From: Oreohelix idahoensis
Lineage: Eukaryota > Mollusca > Gastropoda > Stylommatophora > Oreohelicidae
DNA: 64,000 bases
Assembly (NCBI GenBank): GCA_024509875.1
Contig: JAMPIV010004266.1
Span: 62,001-126,000, forward strand
Direction of reading: 5' to 3'
Below the pieces are notes generated by a model, which worked only from the letters and a program-made list of their open reading frames with translations, searched no databases and was not told where the DNA came from. Positions 24,001 through 39,000 of the stretch are shown in pieces (within the stretch, counting starts at the first letter, position 1; every line of letters starts with the position of its first letter). A program made the translations under genes and the position numbers.

Positions 24001-27000
24001 TAAAACCAAAGAAAATACTCATGAAAACTATGACAATAATTGCAAAGGTAACAAAATAAAGACATAAACAAATGTGTGGAATCAAAGGTAAAAAAAAAAA
24101 TTAATAATTTATTATGTTTAAAAAAAAAAAAAAAACCAGAAATAAAATTTAACAAATGACAAAAATAAAGCAAGAAATCTGATATAAGGAGTGGGCTTCT
24201 TCCATGGGGTTGAAGAGGTCAGGCAGGTAAAGCAGGATCGAATCAGAATGTATTTACAGTAACATAGTTTTAATGCTGGCACAGAAAGTGAGGAGTAGGT
24301 CTAGGCTAAACTAAAATATGTCCCTGACAGTGAGAGTTGAAAGTTGGAATGAGTGTCTATTTTTAACTTTGACATAAATCTGGCCTCTCGTCAGTTTAGT
24401 CCGAGTGTGATTGTCTAGTGTTTACATGGTTTTACTTTTGCCATACTGTGGCTATGGCGTCTTCTTCTATTAACAGGAAAGATACATTTTCAACAGTTGA
24501 ATTGAGGATTGAGATTTTAAACAAACTTTCAAAAGGAGAAAGCGTGTCCTTGTTAGCCAAATCATATTTTCTTGTTCGTTCGCCCTCAGACTTCTACATT
24601 AATGACTTTAATAAAGGCAGTAGTCAGCTCAAGGTGACATCTCCAAACAGTTTTTCATGGAGAGAAGTTGGTTGTTGCCATATGCCACTCCATTCACTGC
24701 TGTAAGTTGGGCAGGACTGGAGCAGATGTTTGGCTGTCATGTGGCTAGTGCCACAGGAGCAGAAATCTGTTGGACCAATCCTGTACTTGTGATTTAGATG
24801 GTACCTCAATCTACTGTGACCAGTACGTAAGCGGAAAATGACGACCTTGTGATAGGCATCATCTTTTATGTGACCTGGGTGTTCTCTGTCCCATTTGGAC
24901 TTGATTATGGCGCGTGTTTTGTCGAACCATCAGTGTATGTATATGTGTGTGTGTGTGTGTGTCTAGAACCATCAGTATGTGTGTGTGTGTGTGCATGTGT
25001 TTGTGTCTAGAACCATCAGTATATACAGGTGTCCATTTGCTTTAACAAAATGTGACCTAGCTGCCATCGACCAGGCTGTGGTGCTATTTTCCATAACAGC
25101 ACATGGCAGCAAACCTGGCAATGAGTGAGCTTGAGGCAGCCATTGTGTCCCTCAAAGAAAGTCACGTGGGAAAGATGGGGTAACAAATGACATGCTTAAA
25201 GGGCTAGAGGCCTATTGTAAGAAAACTCACCTCAAGATTATGAACTATAGCGTGGCATTGTGCCACAGGCCTGGAAAGAAGCAGTGCTAATCCCGATTCT
25301 CAAAAAGGATAAAGACCACATGGACCCCAACAGCTATAGATCCATTAGCCTTCTAAGCTGTACGGGAAAGCTTATGGAGAGAATGATCAATACTAGTTTA
25401 AGTTGGCGCCATGAAGAAAAACAAATTCTTCTGCACCAACAAGCAGGCTTCAGGCAACAGGTCCACAGAGGATCAAGTCACCTACATTGCACAGGAAATC
25501 GAAGATGATTTCCAGGAGGGAAAACATACATTAGCAGTTAGGTTAGACATGGAAAAAGCATTTGATAAAGTCTGTAATGATGGGCTCAGAGTAAAAATGC
25601 TTAACTCTATTCGTTTCTATCCTTATAAAACCCGACAAATTTGGCAGGTAAATTCCGAAGCCACTGAAAGAACCTTAAAACATTTTTAAAAATTAATATC
25701 GTTATTTTACAATAAAATACTGCACAAAATTTATTTAAAACGTAAAAACTTTCTTTTAAAACAAGTTTTATAAGAAAATAACGTTGAAAACGAGAGTGAA
25801 GAACGAAAACACACAACATCATTTTTAAACTTGGTTCGATTTCTTTGTCTCCGCAAAAAAAAAATTAAAACATGAGTTCCAGCGATGATTTACATTATGA
25901 ATGCAGCACTGATTCTGCAGAGGATGATCTCTGGGAGCCTGAAACATCGGATTCAGACACGGATGTTGAAAATAGTGTCCCCGAAGACCCAATTTGTGAA
26001 GCTGCCATGGCAAGGTAAGCTGCGAGAACCAGTGACCACGCGATTGCGTCAAGAATTGTTATGGAATATGGTAGTGTAGTGACCTAGATTTGTTAAAATG
26101 ACCACTTAAATAGTAACTAACCCATTTTCTATTGAAATTGATAATGATTTTAACATTTATGGTGAACAATTTTTTTTTTACTTCATTTTTTTTAAAGCTT
26201 ACCCGTCCATAGTAACGGTTGCTAAGAACATGTATATTATCAAAACAAACATATACAGAGTAAAAAAATATAATAAAACAGCTTGGAAAGTGATCAAAGT
26301 TATATTTTGTTTGAAGTGATAATGTTTAAAGATATTTATAGGTTCCAGTTTATTATTATCATTATTATTTTAATTTTAAAGAATACATTATAATGTATAA
26401 TGTGTTATTTTAAAATATTACACTTAGTTTCTCAAACTTTAACTGTTTGTTACATTTTTTCATTACTGACCCAAAGGCTATTATGATTTGGATGCTGGAG
26501 CCCCTATGTCAATTCCAAAGTTTTTGCCCTGTCGAAAGCCTGGGGTTCATCTGAAGGAGGAAATTCTAACAAGAGAAGATGTTCGAGAATTTTTAAGGCC
26601 TGTGGATTTTTTCAAGTTTTTTACTGTTGATCTTGTATCGTATTTATGGGACCCAAAGATGCAGCAATAGTGAATGCAGTCAGCGACCCATAGCTTGACT
26701 GCTTGCATCAGGCCCAGCGAACCAGAGCTGGTCAAGACCGTACTCCACCTCCACGTGGTGGTCCTGGAAACAGTCTGCAGCAGTGCAGTCTGGCTGAGCG
26801 AGTGCGGATCGCAATGGGAAGGCAAACCCGGTCCCTAAAAAATGCCGTGCTGAAGTCGGATGTGTCGACCGAAAGGTGCAGATATCACAGCTATGGCGTA
26901 AACAGACACAACGCAACCACCGTCCTTTTCAGGGCGAATGAGGAAGAAGAAGAAGAAGTATCATATTTATGTTTATATACAAACAAATATGATATATGGT

Positions 27001-30000
27001 CAACATCTTCTCATAGAAAATGCCAGAAGCTTTATCAGCCTCGACAACACCTTTCCATCGATGAAAAGATGGTTCGAAATAAAGGCAGGTATCCATTTAG
27101 GCAGTATATTAGAGATAAGCCAACAAAACGGGGAATGAAATTATGGATCCTTGCTGAAGCTGAAACAGGATACACATATGATTTTGAAGTTGACCTTGGT
27201 AAGGGCACCCAAGCTTCCCCCATTTGGTTTGGCTTATGATGTAGTAATGAGACTAATAAAGTCTCTTATTAATCAAGGTTATCACTTATTTTTTGATAAT
27301 TTTTACACTAGTGTACAGCTTTTAAAAGATCTTTTAAAGAAAGGTGTTTGTGCATGTGGAACTATTATCAAAAATAGAAAAGGTTTTCCAAAATCTTTAA
27401 AAGAAATAAAATCATTTGAAAAAAAATCAGCTCGCAGTGAAATGCGCTGGGTCAGAGAGAGAGAGAGATTTTAACAATGCAATGGAGAGATAATAAAACA
27501 TTTTCTATCATGTCTAATTTGATGACAGCTAATGGATATTCAGAAGCCACTAGAAGAACAAAAGTCAATGGGGAATTTAGAGAGTTAAAAGTTAAGCAGC
27601 CTAATGTAGTGAAACAATATAATACTTATATGGGTGGGGTAGATAAAAGTGACCAATTAATTAATAAATATAATGTTCTTAGAAAAACAAACAAATATTG
27701 GAAAACCTTGTTCTACCATTTTCTTGACATTGTCAGGGTTAACAGCTATATAATTTTTCAAGAGTGGAGAAAGAATCATCCTGATGTTGAAGAACTGGAT
27801 AGACCGAATCGTTACCTTCAAATAGATTTTCCGGAGGAACTTATTATGGAGCTGGGTGAAACAAAGAACTCAAAAAGGGTATAGAAAGTTATTAAAATTA
27901 TTACTCTTATTACTATACTAATTGATCTTAAAGTAGAAAGCAAATTAGATATTAAAACAGAATATTTCTTCTTCACATAATGCCATAAAAACTAAAATCA
28001 GCACCACACACTCAATAATACCAGAACATACTGCTACAAGGAAAAATTGTTGGACAACTCTAGGTATTGAAAGAAGAACACAAACAAAATGTAGTGTATG
28101 CAACGACTTTCTTTGTTTCATGAAAAACAGAAACTGCCTATTTGAATACCATAAGTAGCTAATATGATTTGATTATTGATGTCACTTTTTTCCCACAAAT
28201 CTCAGTTTACTTTTAAAAATTATACATTTCCACTTATTGCCCCATTCTGTGTGCCAATTTTAATTAGCTTTTAATTTTTTTATTTTACTGTCAGAATCTC
28301 TAAGTTTTGTTTTAAATTTTTACATACTTGGATAATCTTTTAAATAAATGTCAATTTGTTGTATTATTTTAATTACATAGGTTTTTTCATTCTTTAATAT
28401 CTCAGTTTATGTACATTTTTATGTCAGATTATGCATTCATTTCGACCTTGGATAATTACATTGTAAAAAATTATTGCTATAACTGCCATAGATACACAGT
28501 TTATTAACTTTCAAACATATCTATGTATAATGTACATTAGTTTCATACTTTTTTCCAGATTTTAAGTGTTATTTTGTGAAGTCATCATAATCGTGTTCAA
28601 ATGCTCAGTTGTGATAATATTTGTCTGACTTTCACAAATCATATACAAAACAAAGTAATTTTAAATAAAAGCCACTGTTTTGTACATCTTGCATTTGCTA
28701 GTTTCTTTTCTTTGAATATTTCAGTGTATGTAAATTTTTGTTATTTTTCATGCATACAATTCAGTAATTAATTTGTTGCTACTCAACAAAGTTAAACAAA
28801 ATCCCAAAATAACTACTACTGTACTAAAGTCCATTCATTTCCAAACACACTGATATATAATGTGTATAGGTTTAACATATTTAACAATATTCTACGTTTT
28901 TACAAAATGTCACCTGAAACCTACTCAAAAACCCTTCTTCTTCTTCTTCTTCTTCCTCGTTCGCCCTGAAAAGAACGGTGGTTGCGTTTTGTCTGTTTAC
29001 GCCTAAGCTGTGATATCTGCACCTTTCGGTCGACACATCCGACTTCAGCACAGCATTTTTTAGGGACCGGGTTTGCCTTCCCATTGCGATCCGCACTCGC
29101 TCAGCCAGACTGCACTGCTGCAGACTGTTTCCAGGACCACCACGTGGAGGTGGAGTACGGTCTTGACCAGCTCTGGTTCGCTGGTCCTGATGTGGACTGT
29201 GTTGTACATCAAAAAACCCTTCAAAAGTCAAGAATTGAATAGAGTTAAATATGGAGTCTATGGGAAAATGTACAACTGGATCAGTCACTATCTAACAAAC
29301 AGAACAGCGAGAGTACAGGTGCATGGACAGACTAGCAAAAAGACAACAATTGAGCAATGTGTCCTAGAGGGTGGGGCCCTCTCCTCCACGCCCTTCCTCT
29401 TATATATATATATACATATATATATACTACTGGACAAAAGTTAAGGGCCACCAAGAAAAACTCCACTATGGACCAAATAAATGCAACCAGGTGTAAACAA
29501 TTTATTACAAAATAAAGTTGATTCATCCGTGGAAAAGATCAGTCAAGTTTTTTTAAATAATGTATGACTTACTAACAAAAAGAAATTCAACTCACTTTTT
29601 CACCTTTTGAACTAGTGGAGCGTGTTGCAAAAACCACAAGTTTTTGCAGCAACGATGGCAGTTTTCACGTGCGGGTTAAAGTGACCCAGTTTTTGGACAT
29701 TTTAAAAAAATTAACCCAGTGCACACAGAAATGTATACACATTTCTCTGAGCTCAGTTTTAATGACATTTTCACTTGTCTTTACAGTTTGCCAATCAATT
29801 ATATAAACCTTGTCTAAACTGAATGGCGGCCCTTAACTTTTGTCCAGTAGTATATATAAACAACATCAGTGGGAATGTACATAATTCCCTCTATGCTGAT
29901 GACCTGGCCATGTGGACTTCAGAAAAATACATCACCAAAGCAAGGATGCGGATGCAGGATTCACTGTTAGCCCTCAAAATCAGTGAACAAAAACAACACA

Positions 30001-33000
30001 CACTATATTTACCTTGTCAAACAAATCATAGCAAACAAAACTTCAACTTAATGGGCAAGCAGTGCGAGAAGAAAAAACACAGATATACCTAGGTATCACA
30101 TTGGACCTCCGCTTGACATGGAAAACATAGATAACAAAAATAAAAAAAACAGATTAGTGCAAAACAGCGCATGGCCGTCATGAAAAAATTAGCTGGTACC
30201 ACATGGGGTGCTTATTAAAATATCCTCAAAAAACTGCACAGTCTTCCAAATTATATGACATTGGAAAGTCAGCAATAACAGATATTAAAAACAAGTAAAA
30301 AAAACTAAAATTTGGATCAAAACTTGATTCATATGATGGCTGTATGCACGCAGAGATATTTGCCATGCTAGAGACTGGGATGGCTGTATATATACAGAGG
30401 TATTTGCCATGCTAGAGACTGAGATGACTGTGTATGTACAGAGGTATTTGCCGTGCTAGAGACTGGGATGGCTGTGTGTGTGTACAGAGGTATTTGCCGT
30501 GCTAGAGACTGGGATGGCTGTGTGTGTGTGTACAGAAGTATTTGCCATGCTAGAGACTGGGATGGCTGTGTGTGTGTACAGAAGTATTTGCCATGCTAGA
30601 GACTGAGATGACTGTGTATGTACAGAGGTATTTGCCGTGCTAGAGACTGCGATGGCTGTGTGTGTGTGTACAGAAGTATTTGCCATGCTAGAGACTGAGA
30701 TGGCTGTGTGTGTACAGAAGTATTTGCCATGCTAGAGACTGGGATGGCCGTACTAGAGACTGGGATGGCTGTGTACATACAGAAGTATTTGCCGTGCTAG
30801 AGACTGGGATGGCCTGCTGACTGTTGCTGTGTACAGATGGCTGTATACATAGTATTTGCCATGCTAAAGACTGAGTATTTGCCATGCTGTGTGGGTGTAC
30901 AGAAGTATTTGATGGCATACTACAGAGATTTGCCATGCTAGAGATGGCCGTACTATTTGCCATGCTAAAGACTGAGATGGCTGTGTGTGTACAGAAGTAT
31001 TTGCCATGCTAGAGACTGGGATGGCCGTACTAGAGACTGGGATGGCTGTGTACATACAGAAGTATTTGCTGTGCTAGAGACTGGGATGGCCGTGCTAGAG
31101 ACTGGGTTGGCTGTGCTAGAGACTGGGATGGCTGTATACATACAGAAGTATTTGCCATGCTAGAGACTGGGATGGCTGTATACATACAGAAGTACAAGGG
31201 GATTGACATAAGTCTTGGGCCTGACCATGAAGGAGTCACAGGAGGAAGATGAAACTTGGCACATTTAAAGTTCATCATATTTGCACTGAATGTGTGAAGT
31301 ACGCGTTTGTTCCTTCAATGGGTTTTCCCGCTACGGTGCACGGCGCAATGTACCCTATTGACCGGATCTGCTGCTCCAAAGATTTGACAAAACAATGGAA
31401 AAGAAGGAGGCCAGAGCTGTGATAAAATTTCTGATGTTTCAGGGAAAAACACCTACAGAAATACACAGGGAGATGGAACCAGTGTTTTGTGATTCTTGTC
31501 CTTCATATACTTCGGTAAAAAACTGGTGTCAACAGTTTAAGTGCGGCCGCTCAAATGTTGCTGATCTGCCAAGATCTGGTAGACCAGCCTCAGAATGCAA
31601 CGATGAAAATGCAACAAGAGTGAAGAAAATCATTGACCAGGATCGAAAAATGACAATTGTGGAGATAGCTAGTAGAGTAAAACTTAATGAAAGAACAGTT
31701 TATAGAATTTTACACAACAGACTGAACATGAGAAAAGTGTGTGCATGCTGGGTTCCACGACTGTTGATACGTGAACAGAAGCAAACGAGGGTAAATTGCT
31801 GTCAACAGTTGCTCAAAAAGTGTCAGTCAAACAATTTTTTGGGGACCATGGTGACAGTAGATGGGACTTGGGTACACCATTATGACCCCGAATCCAAAAT
31901 TGCCAGCATGCAATGGAAAACCCCGGGCTCCCCAACACCTGTCAAGCTGAGAGCGCAGAAAACTGCAGGAAAAGTGATGCTGACTGTTTTTTGGGACGGC
32001 AAAGGTGTCCTTTTGAAAGATTATCTGCCTCGTGGCAACACAGTTAATGGACAGTACTATGCAGATCTTCTCACCAAACTAAGAAAGGTTGTGACCAGGA
32101 AACGAGGGATAACGCGCTCTCAAAATCTTCCTTTGCTTCAAGACAACGTGCCCTCTCACAAAGCACTGCTTGTGCAGCGAGCAGCCAATGATTTGAATAT
32201 TGAAATTCTTCCACCCCACCATATTCTCCAGATTTGGCTCCATCAGACTTTTTTCTATTCCCAAATCTTAAAAAACAGCTAAAAGGAAATCATTTTGACA
32301 GCGATGAAGAGGTTATACTGGCATGTGCTGACGGGTTTAGTTTGAAAAATAGGGTGTTCTACTCCCAAGGTCTTTTCAAGGTCAAGCAGAGATGGCAGAA
32401 GTGTGTCAATTCAGACGGTGGCTATATTGAAAAGGAATAAACACTATACAAAATTTCAGCTCTCTGTGACATGTCCTTCATGGTCAGGCCCAAGACTTAT
32501 GTCAATCCCCTTGTATTTGCCATGTTAGAGACTGGGATGGCTGTATACATACAGAAGTATTCGCCATGCTAGAGACTGGGATGGCTGTATACATACAGAA
32601 GTATTCGCCATGTTAGAGACTGGGATGGCTGTATACATACAGAAGTATTCGCCATGTTAGAGACTGGGATGGCTGTATACATACAGAAGTATTCGCCATG
32701 CTAGAGACTGGGATGGCTGTATACATACAGAAGTATTCGCCATGCTAGAGACTGGGATGGCTGTATACATACAGAAGTATTCGCCATGCTAGAGACTGGG
32801 ATGGCTGTATACATACAGAAGTATTCGCCATGCTAGAGACTGGGATGGCTGTATACATACAGAAGTATTCGCCATGCTAGAGACTGGGATGGCTGTATAC
32901 ATACAGAAGTATTTGCCATGCTAGAGACTGGGATGGCTGTGTACATACAGAAGTATTTGCCATGCTAGAGACTGGGATGGCTGTATACATACAGAAGTAT

Positions 33001-36000
33001 TCGCCATGTTAGAGACTGGGATGGCTGTATACATACAGAAGTATTCGCCATGCTAGAGACTGGGATGGCTGTATACATACAGAAGTATTCGCCATGCTAG
33101 AGACTGGGATGGCTGTGTACATACAGAAGTATTCGCCATGCTAGAGACTGAGATGGCTGTATACATACAGAAGTGTTCGCCATGCTAGAGACTGGGATGG
33201 CTGTATACATACAGAAGTATTCGCCATGCTAGAGACTGGGATGGCTGTGTACATACAGAAGTATTTGCCATGCTAGAGACTGGGATGGCTGTATGTACAG
33301 AAGTATTTGCCATGCTAGAGACTGGGATGGCTGTATACATACAGAAGTATTCGCCATGCTAGAGACTGGGATGGCTGTATACATACAGAAGTATTCGCCA
33401 TGCTAGAGACTGGGATGGCTGTGTACATACAGAAGTATTCGCCATGCTAGAGACTGGGATGGCTGTATACATACAGAAGTATTCGCCATGCTAGAGACTG
33501 GGATGGCTGTATACATACAGAAGTATTTGCCATGCTAGAGACTGGGATGGCTGTATACATACAGAAGTATTCACCATGTTAGAGACTGGGATGGCTGTAT
33601 ACATACAGAAGTATTCGCCATGCTAGAGACTGGGATGGCTGTATACATACAGAAGTATTCGCCATGCTAGAGACTGGGATGGCTGTGTACATACAGAAGT
33701 ATTCGCCATGCTAGAGACTGGGATGGCTGTGTACATACAGAAGTATTTGCCATGCTAGAGACTGGGATGGCTGTGTACATACAGAAGTATTTGCCATGCT
33801 AGAGACTGGGATGGCTGTATACATACAGAAGTATTCGCCATGCTAGAGACTGGGGTGGCTGTATACATACAGAAGTATTTGCCATGCTAGAGACTGGGAT
33901 GGCTGTATACATACAGAAGTATTTGCCATGCTAGAGACTGGGATGGCCGTGCTAGAGACTGAGATGGCTGTGTACATACAGAGGTATGTGCTTTGCTAGA
34001 GACATATGGCAGTGTATGTACAGAGGTATTTGCTTTGCTAGAGACTGAGATGACTGTATGTACAGAGGTATTTGCCATGCTAGAGACTGGGATGGCTTCA
34101 TACGAGCAACAAATTGAATGCTGTCCAAATCAACAACTCTTGCATGGTAACATAGAAACAAAGTTAAAAAGTGGCTCTGTTGAAAGTTCCCTGTGTCCTG
34201 TTACCAATAAATAAAAATACGTTTATGTACAACTCTGTGTATGAATTTCTAATGAACTATTCCCTCTTGTCTTTCAGATGGGGAAGTGAAGATTGGTACG
34301 TCCTGCAGTAACAGAGGATGTAAATCAGTAAGTAAACACCACACAATTAAAGAACAAAATGTTTGAATGTGGGGATTTCAAATCTTTGATGGCATGAAGT
34401 TGGACAGTGGCAGCTAATTCACCATAATGATGTTGTGACACACACGCCATGTTTCTGTTATATCTGTCCTGATTTAGGCACTTATGGAACATAAGTTAAA
34501 GCAAACATTACTGATTTCTCTTGTTGGTTTGTGTTTTTGACCGCCATGTTGTTTCTAGGACACGAGTCAGTACAGCAGGAATGCAGACATTATGACTGCC
34601 ATTCCCCGCATGAAATGTGAATAATTATCGCACCAGAGATGGCGACCATCATTTTCAATGACTAGAAAAACTGTCATATTAAAGGTATCTTATATCTGCA
34701 GTCATAATTCTAAGCACAAATTGAAACTTGTGTCAGACTTTTTCTCTTTTACTGAGCAAAAACACGGACATGTGATTGTAGTAACAACTAGAAATGCTGA
34801 AACTAGATCACGTCAGTGATTGTTGTAACAACTAGAAATACTGAAACTAGATTACTTCAGTGATTGTTGTAACAACTAGAAATACTGAAACTAGATCATC
34901 TGTTTGATTGTAGTAACTAGAGATACTGAAACTAGATCACTTTAGCAATTGTAGTAAACATATTGTTTTTTTCCATATGGCCAGTCATATGAAGGAGAGT
35001 ACAGTAATGAAGAAAAGTGTGTCTTCCATTCTGGAGTTCCCATCTTCCATGAAGGGTGAGTATTATAGCCACCACCACAAGATCTAGAGGCTCAGTCATC
35101 TTGGAATAACATTTGACCATTTTAATGTGTAGGATGACTAATGAGTTGGGGTGAACGAGATGTGGGGATATGGTTACATATGTGCTGCTGTTCTGTGAAC
35201 CTGACGTGAAGTGAAACGAAAAGTGTTGACAGAACTGATATTATGGTCATGTACTGGTCTGTGTCTTGTTTTCTGAACGTGATTTATGCGACACTTGGAA
35301 AGCAAAAAAATTAGGCTTCCGATACACAGCTGTCCCTTACAATTTGGGTAAAAGGATGCGGATGACCTGTAGTAGACATCTAGAGCTGTGTATAAAATTA
35401 TATTTACATTAGTGTGTTTAATTATGTGTGATGTGTGTGTCGAGAGTCATCATATCTGTACAGCATTCATGGGATAAATTATTTTAAGTAGTTTTTTTTT
35501 CTTTTCCTGTTATTGAGACTGACCATTGACTAATAAAAAAGGGGTCATGCTAGTAAATTAAAGTTACAAGAGAACATAAAATGCTGTGTGCATAACTAAA
35601 GTTAGTGTACCATGTTACCTGATTGTTCAGGTGTTTATATTATACAACAGTTTACAGTTCTTGAGGCTAGAAATGAAACAGTCAGCTAACTTCATTGTTC
35701 AGCACCTTCGTATATAAGATAACTTCTGGCATTGGTTCCGTTAAACTGTCATAACACACATGATATTTACACACCATCTAGCCCTCACTTATCGTTAAAA
35801 CACAGATGATATTTACACACCATCTAGCCCTCACTTATCATTAAAACACATGATATTTACACACCATCTAGCCTTCACTTATCGTTAAAACACAGATGAT
35901 ATTTACACACCATCTAGCCCTCACTTATCGTTAAGTTTTTCTCTTCTGTGAACCGTTGTCCAAATCTTAACTTTGATGCCAACTTCACATTTTAAAAAAT

Positions 36001-39000
36001 ATAATCTTTCCTTGTGTTAGAAATGCTGACTAAAGAAAACCAATTTCATTCATACCTCAGTGTAGTACCAACAGATTTGTAGAGTTGAAACTGCTGTCAC
36101 CCACTGCCACTGTCAACAATAAATTAATATGAAACAAACATAAAAGTATGTTTTCAGGCACTGTGAACAATAAGTAACCTTATTTCATTAATACCTCAGT
36201 CAGACAGCAACAGATTTGTAGAGTTGGAATTGCCTGTCACAGAGTCTCAACTGTCTTTAAGAATCCACAAAATAATTTCATGAAAACCACCCCTCATAGA
36301 GAGAGAGTTTAACTCTTAGTATACGAGCTAATTTCATGACTATACGAGCTAATTTCATGACTACCATTACAAATTTTGTAATAAATAATTTATTTATAAA
36401 GATAACATAAAGTGTTATATATCAAAATGTGAAGAAATGAAACCCCTATATCATGCACGTAACTAAATTGTTCAGTGGTTTTAAACATGCATTCATCTAT
36501 ACATTTTCGCTATTGACGGGGATCGATCATCGGCCTTTCTAAGAGGCCACTCGTATACTAAGAGTTAATGCCCACACCTAAAAAAACTTGCTACCTTTGG
36601 TTGCCTTTTAAAAAGAAATGAAGGAAGGAATAAATGAATCATTTCTTCACTCCTTAAAAATTGCTGGACCACCATTGCACATATTTATGTTTAGATAATT
36701 GGTTATCAATTTGTTGTGTTTTATGTAAGTGTTTTATGTAAGTTGTTACACGAGCAGAGTTGTATCATTTTATTTTTGTCTTTTTTCTGTTACAGCATGA
36801 AGTTCTGGACATGCTGCCAACGGAAGACAAGTGACTTTGAATCATTTTTAAATCAGGAGGGATGTGAGGTTGGAACTCACATCTGGCACAAAAATAAGGT
36901 ATGCTCTTAACATTTCATATTTCAGGCTGTTTTCCTCCCAAGTAGATAATTATCTGTGCTTTTCTAAAAAAAAAAATGCTGTAGAAATAGTAAAAAAAAA
37001 AGGGAGGTAAAGGATCCTTTACACACCCAGTGAGACATATTGGGAATATGGTGTTAGGCCCGTATTTTCTTGACCATCTGCCTTAACCTTCCCAGAGTTT
37101 CTCTGGTACCCAATTCATAAGGCTGGGTCGAAACCGGAGCCATTTGTGGCCCAAAAAACCCACCTCAACTGGGGATCGAACCATGGACCACCAAGCTAGG
37201 CAGCCAGTGCACTAACCACTGTGCTACTGTAGAAATAGTGCAAACAATAATTGTGAGGATAAGAGAGATTATCAAATTCTAACAGCCTCATCATGTAAGA
37301 TAAATAGCTTAAAAACACCACTTTAATACTTTGAGTACCATGGACGCCTTTTGGCGACAAGCCTTATTTTCTGTAGAGTACAAATGTTGCCTTTTGGCGT
37401 ACGTATAGCATCAGTATAAAATGTTATCACGACAAGCGTCTGAACTTATGCAAATCAAGGGAAGTCACTCAATTTTATTGAGAAATGGTCAATGGAGGCT
37501 GGACAATTTTTTCACGTGTTTTGATTAATCTTTAGGTGGAGATTTCTTTAAAAATGAGTGAAACTAGTGAATGTTGCAATGGTTTGGATTCTGGCTCTCA
37601 GCTGACCTTTGAAAGTGACAACAGTTGGTCTAGTTTTGATGCAGGGCAGCCTGAAATTACCGAAACAGACAGCAACAGCCCTAGTTCCAGCATTCGTGAA
37701 GCTGTCAGAGGTGTTGATAGCGATTTTCAGGGCCATAGTGAGAATCAGGGGCGTAGAAAAAGACCTGCTACAAGGAGGGGGTGTGGCAGAGAAGCAGCTG
37801 ATTAGTTTCAGTGGTACTTGTATGGCTTTGATGACCCCTATGTGAGCGTTATGGTTAGGGTTAGACTGTTACAGACAGTAGAAGAGGGTTTCCTTTAATT
37901 TTGAGAAAAACATAACATGAAGCATGGCCGTTCATCTGTTTTTGCTAGGTCGGGAAACATGGTTGCTTGTGCGTGGCATTATAGAATTTGTTCAGCACAG
38001 TCCACGCAAACAGTGTTACTGACAAAAGTATCAGATCCATACACCATGAGGGAGATTTATGACAGTGGGAAAACCTATCATGGCAGATGTTTATAATCAC
38101 AATATGGGTGGTGTAGGTCACTTCAATCAAAGACTGGTGAATTACTTTTATCCTTATCACTGCCTCAAATGGTATCATCACATTCTTCATTTTGTCATAG
38201 AAGTTGCCCTAGTAAATGGATATATTCTGTACTGTGAAGCTGCCAAACCTCCAATTACACCAAAGCAAGGCTCAAGATTGCTGAAGCTCTGGTATCAGAT
38301 TATGCAAGAAGTAGACACTACAAGAAAATGCAGGCCATCTGTGCTTCAGTGGAAATTGACAGACTCGTCGCAGAACATAATCAGTTCTCACAGCAGTATG
38401 AAGACAATTGACAGCGACCAAGATGCATTGTTTGTAATTCTGCTGGACTGAGAGTCCAGAAAAGATTCTTTTGTATTGGACGTGAAAAATCACTCTGCGT
38501 TGTGCCATGCTTGTCAATTTTTTATAAGTGTGAGGACAATGCTGCCACCAGGAAGGAAATAGGCACCCAAGGCCAGAGAAAAAAAGCAACAATAATAGCA
38601 TCTGTGACCATATTTTATGTTAGACTATCACACCCAGCTAAAGCAAATTGAAAAGTATGTATTTTTTAAATTTCTTTTTGCATGAAATCATGTCAGTACC
38701 TCATGAATATTTATATTTTGTCATTACAGACTCTGGAATTTTGTGTCCATTTCAGATAGCTTTTTAACTCCAATATCATTTTAACTCCATAATTATTTTC
38801 CACCCTGTGCCGTAATTATTTTTTGAAGAATTCTAAACGGTCTTTTAGTGTAAATTTTATGTTAATCTTTTTCTGTGAACATGTACTTATTATATACCAA
38901 ACTGTAGGGAAATAGATAGAGAATTGTAATATATAGTGTCTTTGGTAGTATTAACACAAGTATGTTCGGTATACTTAAAACATTTTGCATATAAAATTGA

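Larger units (their letters stand above)
25605..29244 (+). mobile_element. piggyBac transposon 1, flanked by TTAA, carrying two SINEs
   Basis: TTAA lies at 25601-25604 and 29245-29248. The ends are inverted repeats CTCTATTC / GAATAGAG. Inside, plus-strand coding gives an acidic N-terminus, the DDE_Tnp_1_7 transposase and a cysteine-rich tail. One SINE sits in the transposase (26649-26957) and one near the right end (28935-29208). Without them the element is about 3.05 kb. The host LINE frame is restored exactly by excision, which confirms the borders. Confidence 0.93.
25040..30330 (+). mobile_element. Plus-strand LINE split by a piggyBac and a MITE
   Basis: Three segments form one RT coding region. 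25040-25600 holds [23 protein letters not shown] sequence, AGFRQ and [10 protein letters not shown]. 29249-29424 holds [20 protein letters not shown] and [13 protein letters not shown]. 29851-30330 holds [20 protein letters not shown] and the thumb (LAGTTWGAY). Removing 25605-29248 (piggyBac with one TTAA) restores KMLKYGVYGK without loss. Removing the MITE restores FLLYINNISG. The YADD box is intact, but earlier frameshifts show that the copy was already decaying. Confidence 0.9.

Noticed and set aside
30336..34105. CRISPR-like regular array
   Set aside because: Units are contiguous with no unique spacers, and the setting is an animal intron. It is a minisatellite.
37536..37805. A possible host gene from the acidic 89-codon frame
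   Set aside because: It lies just inside piggyBac 2 and is followed by a piggyBac transposase C-terminal part, so it is the transposase head.
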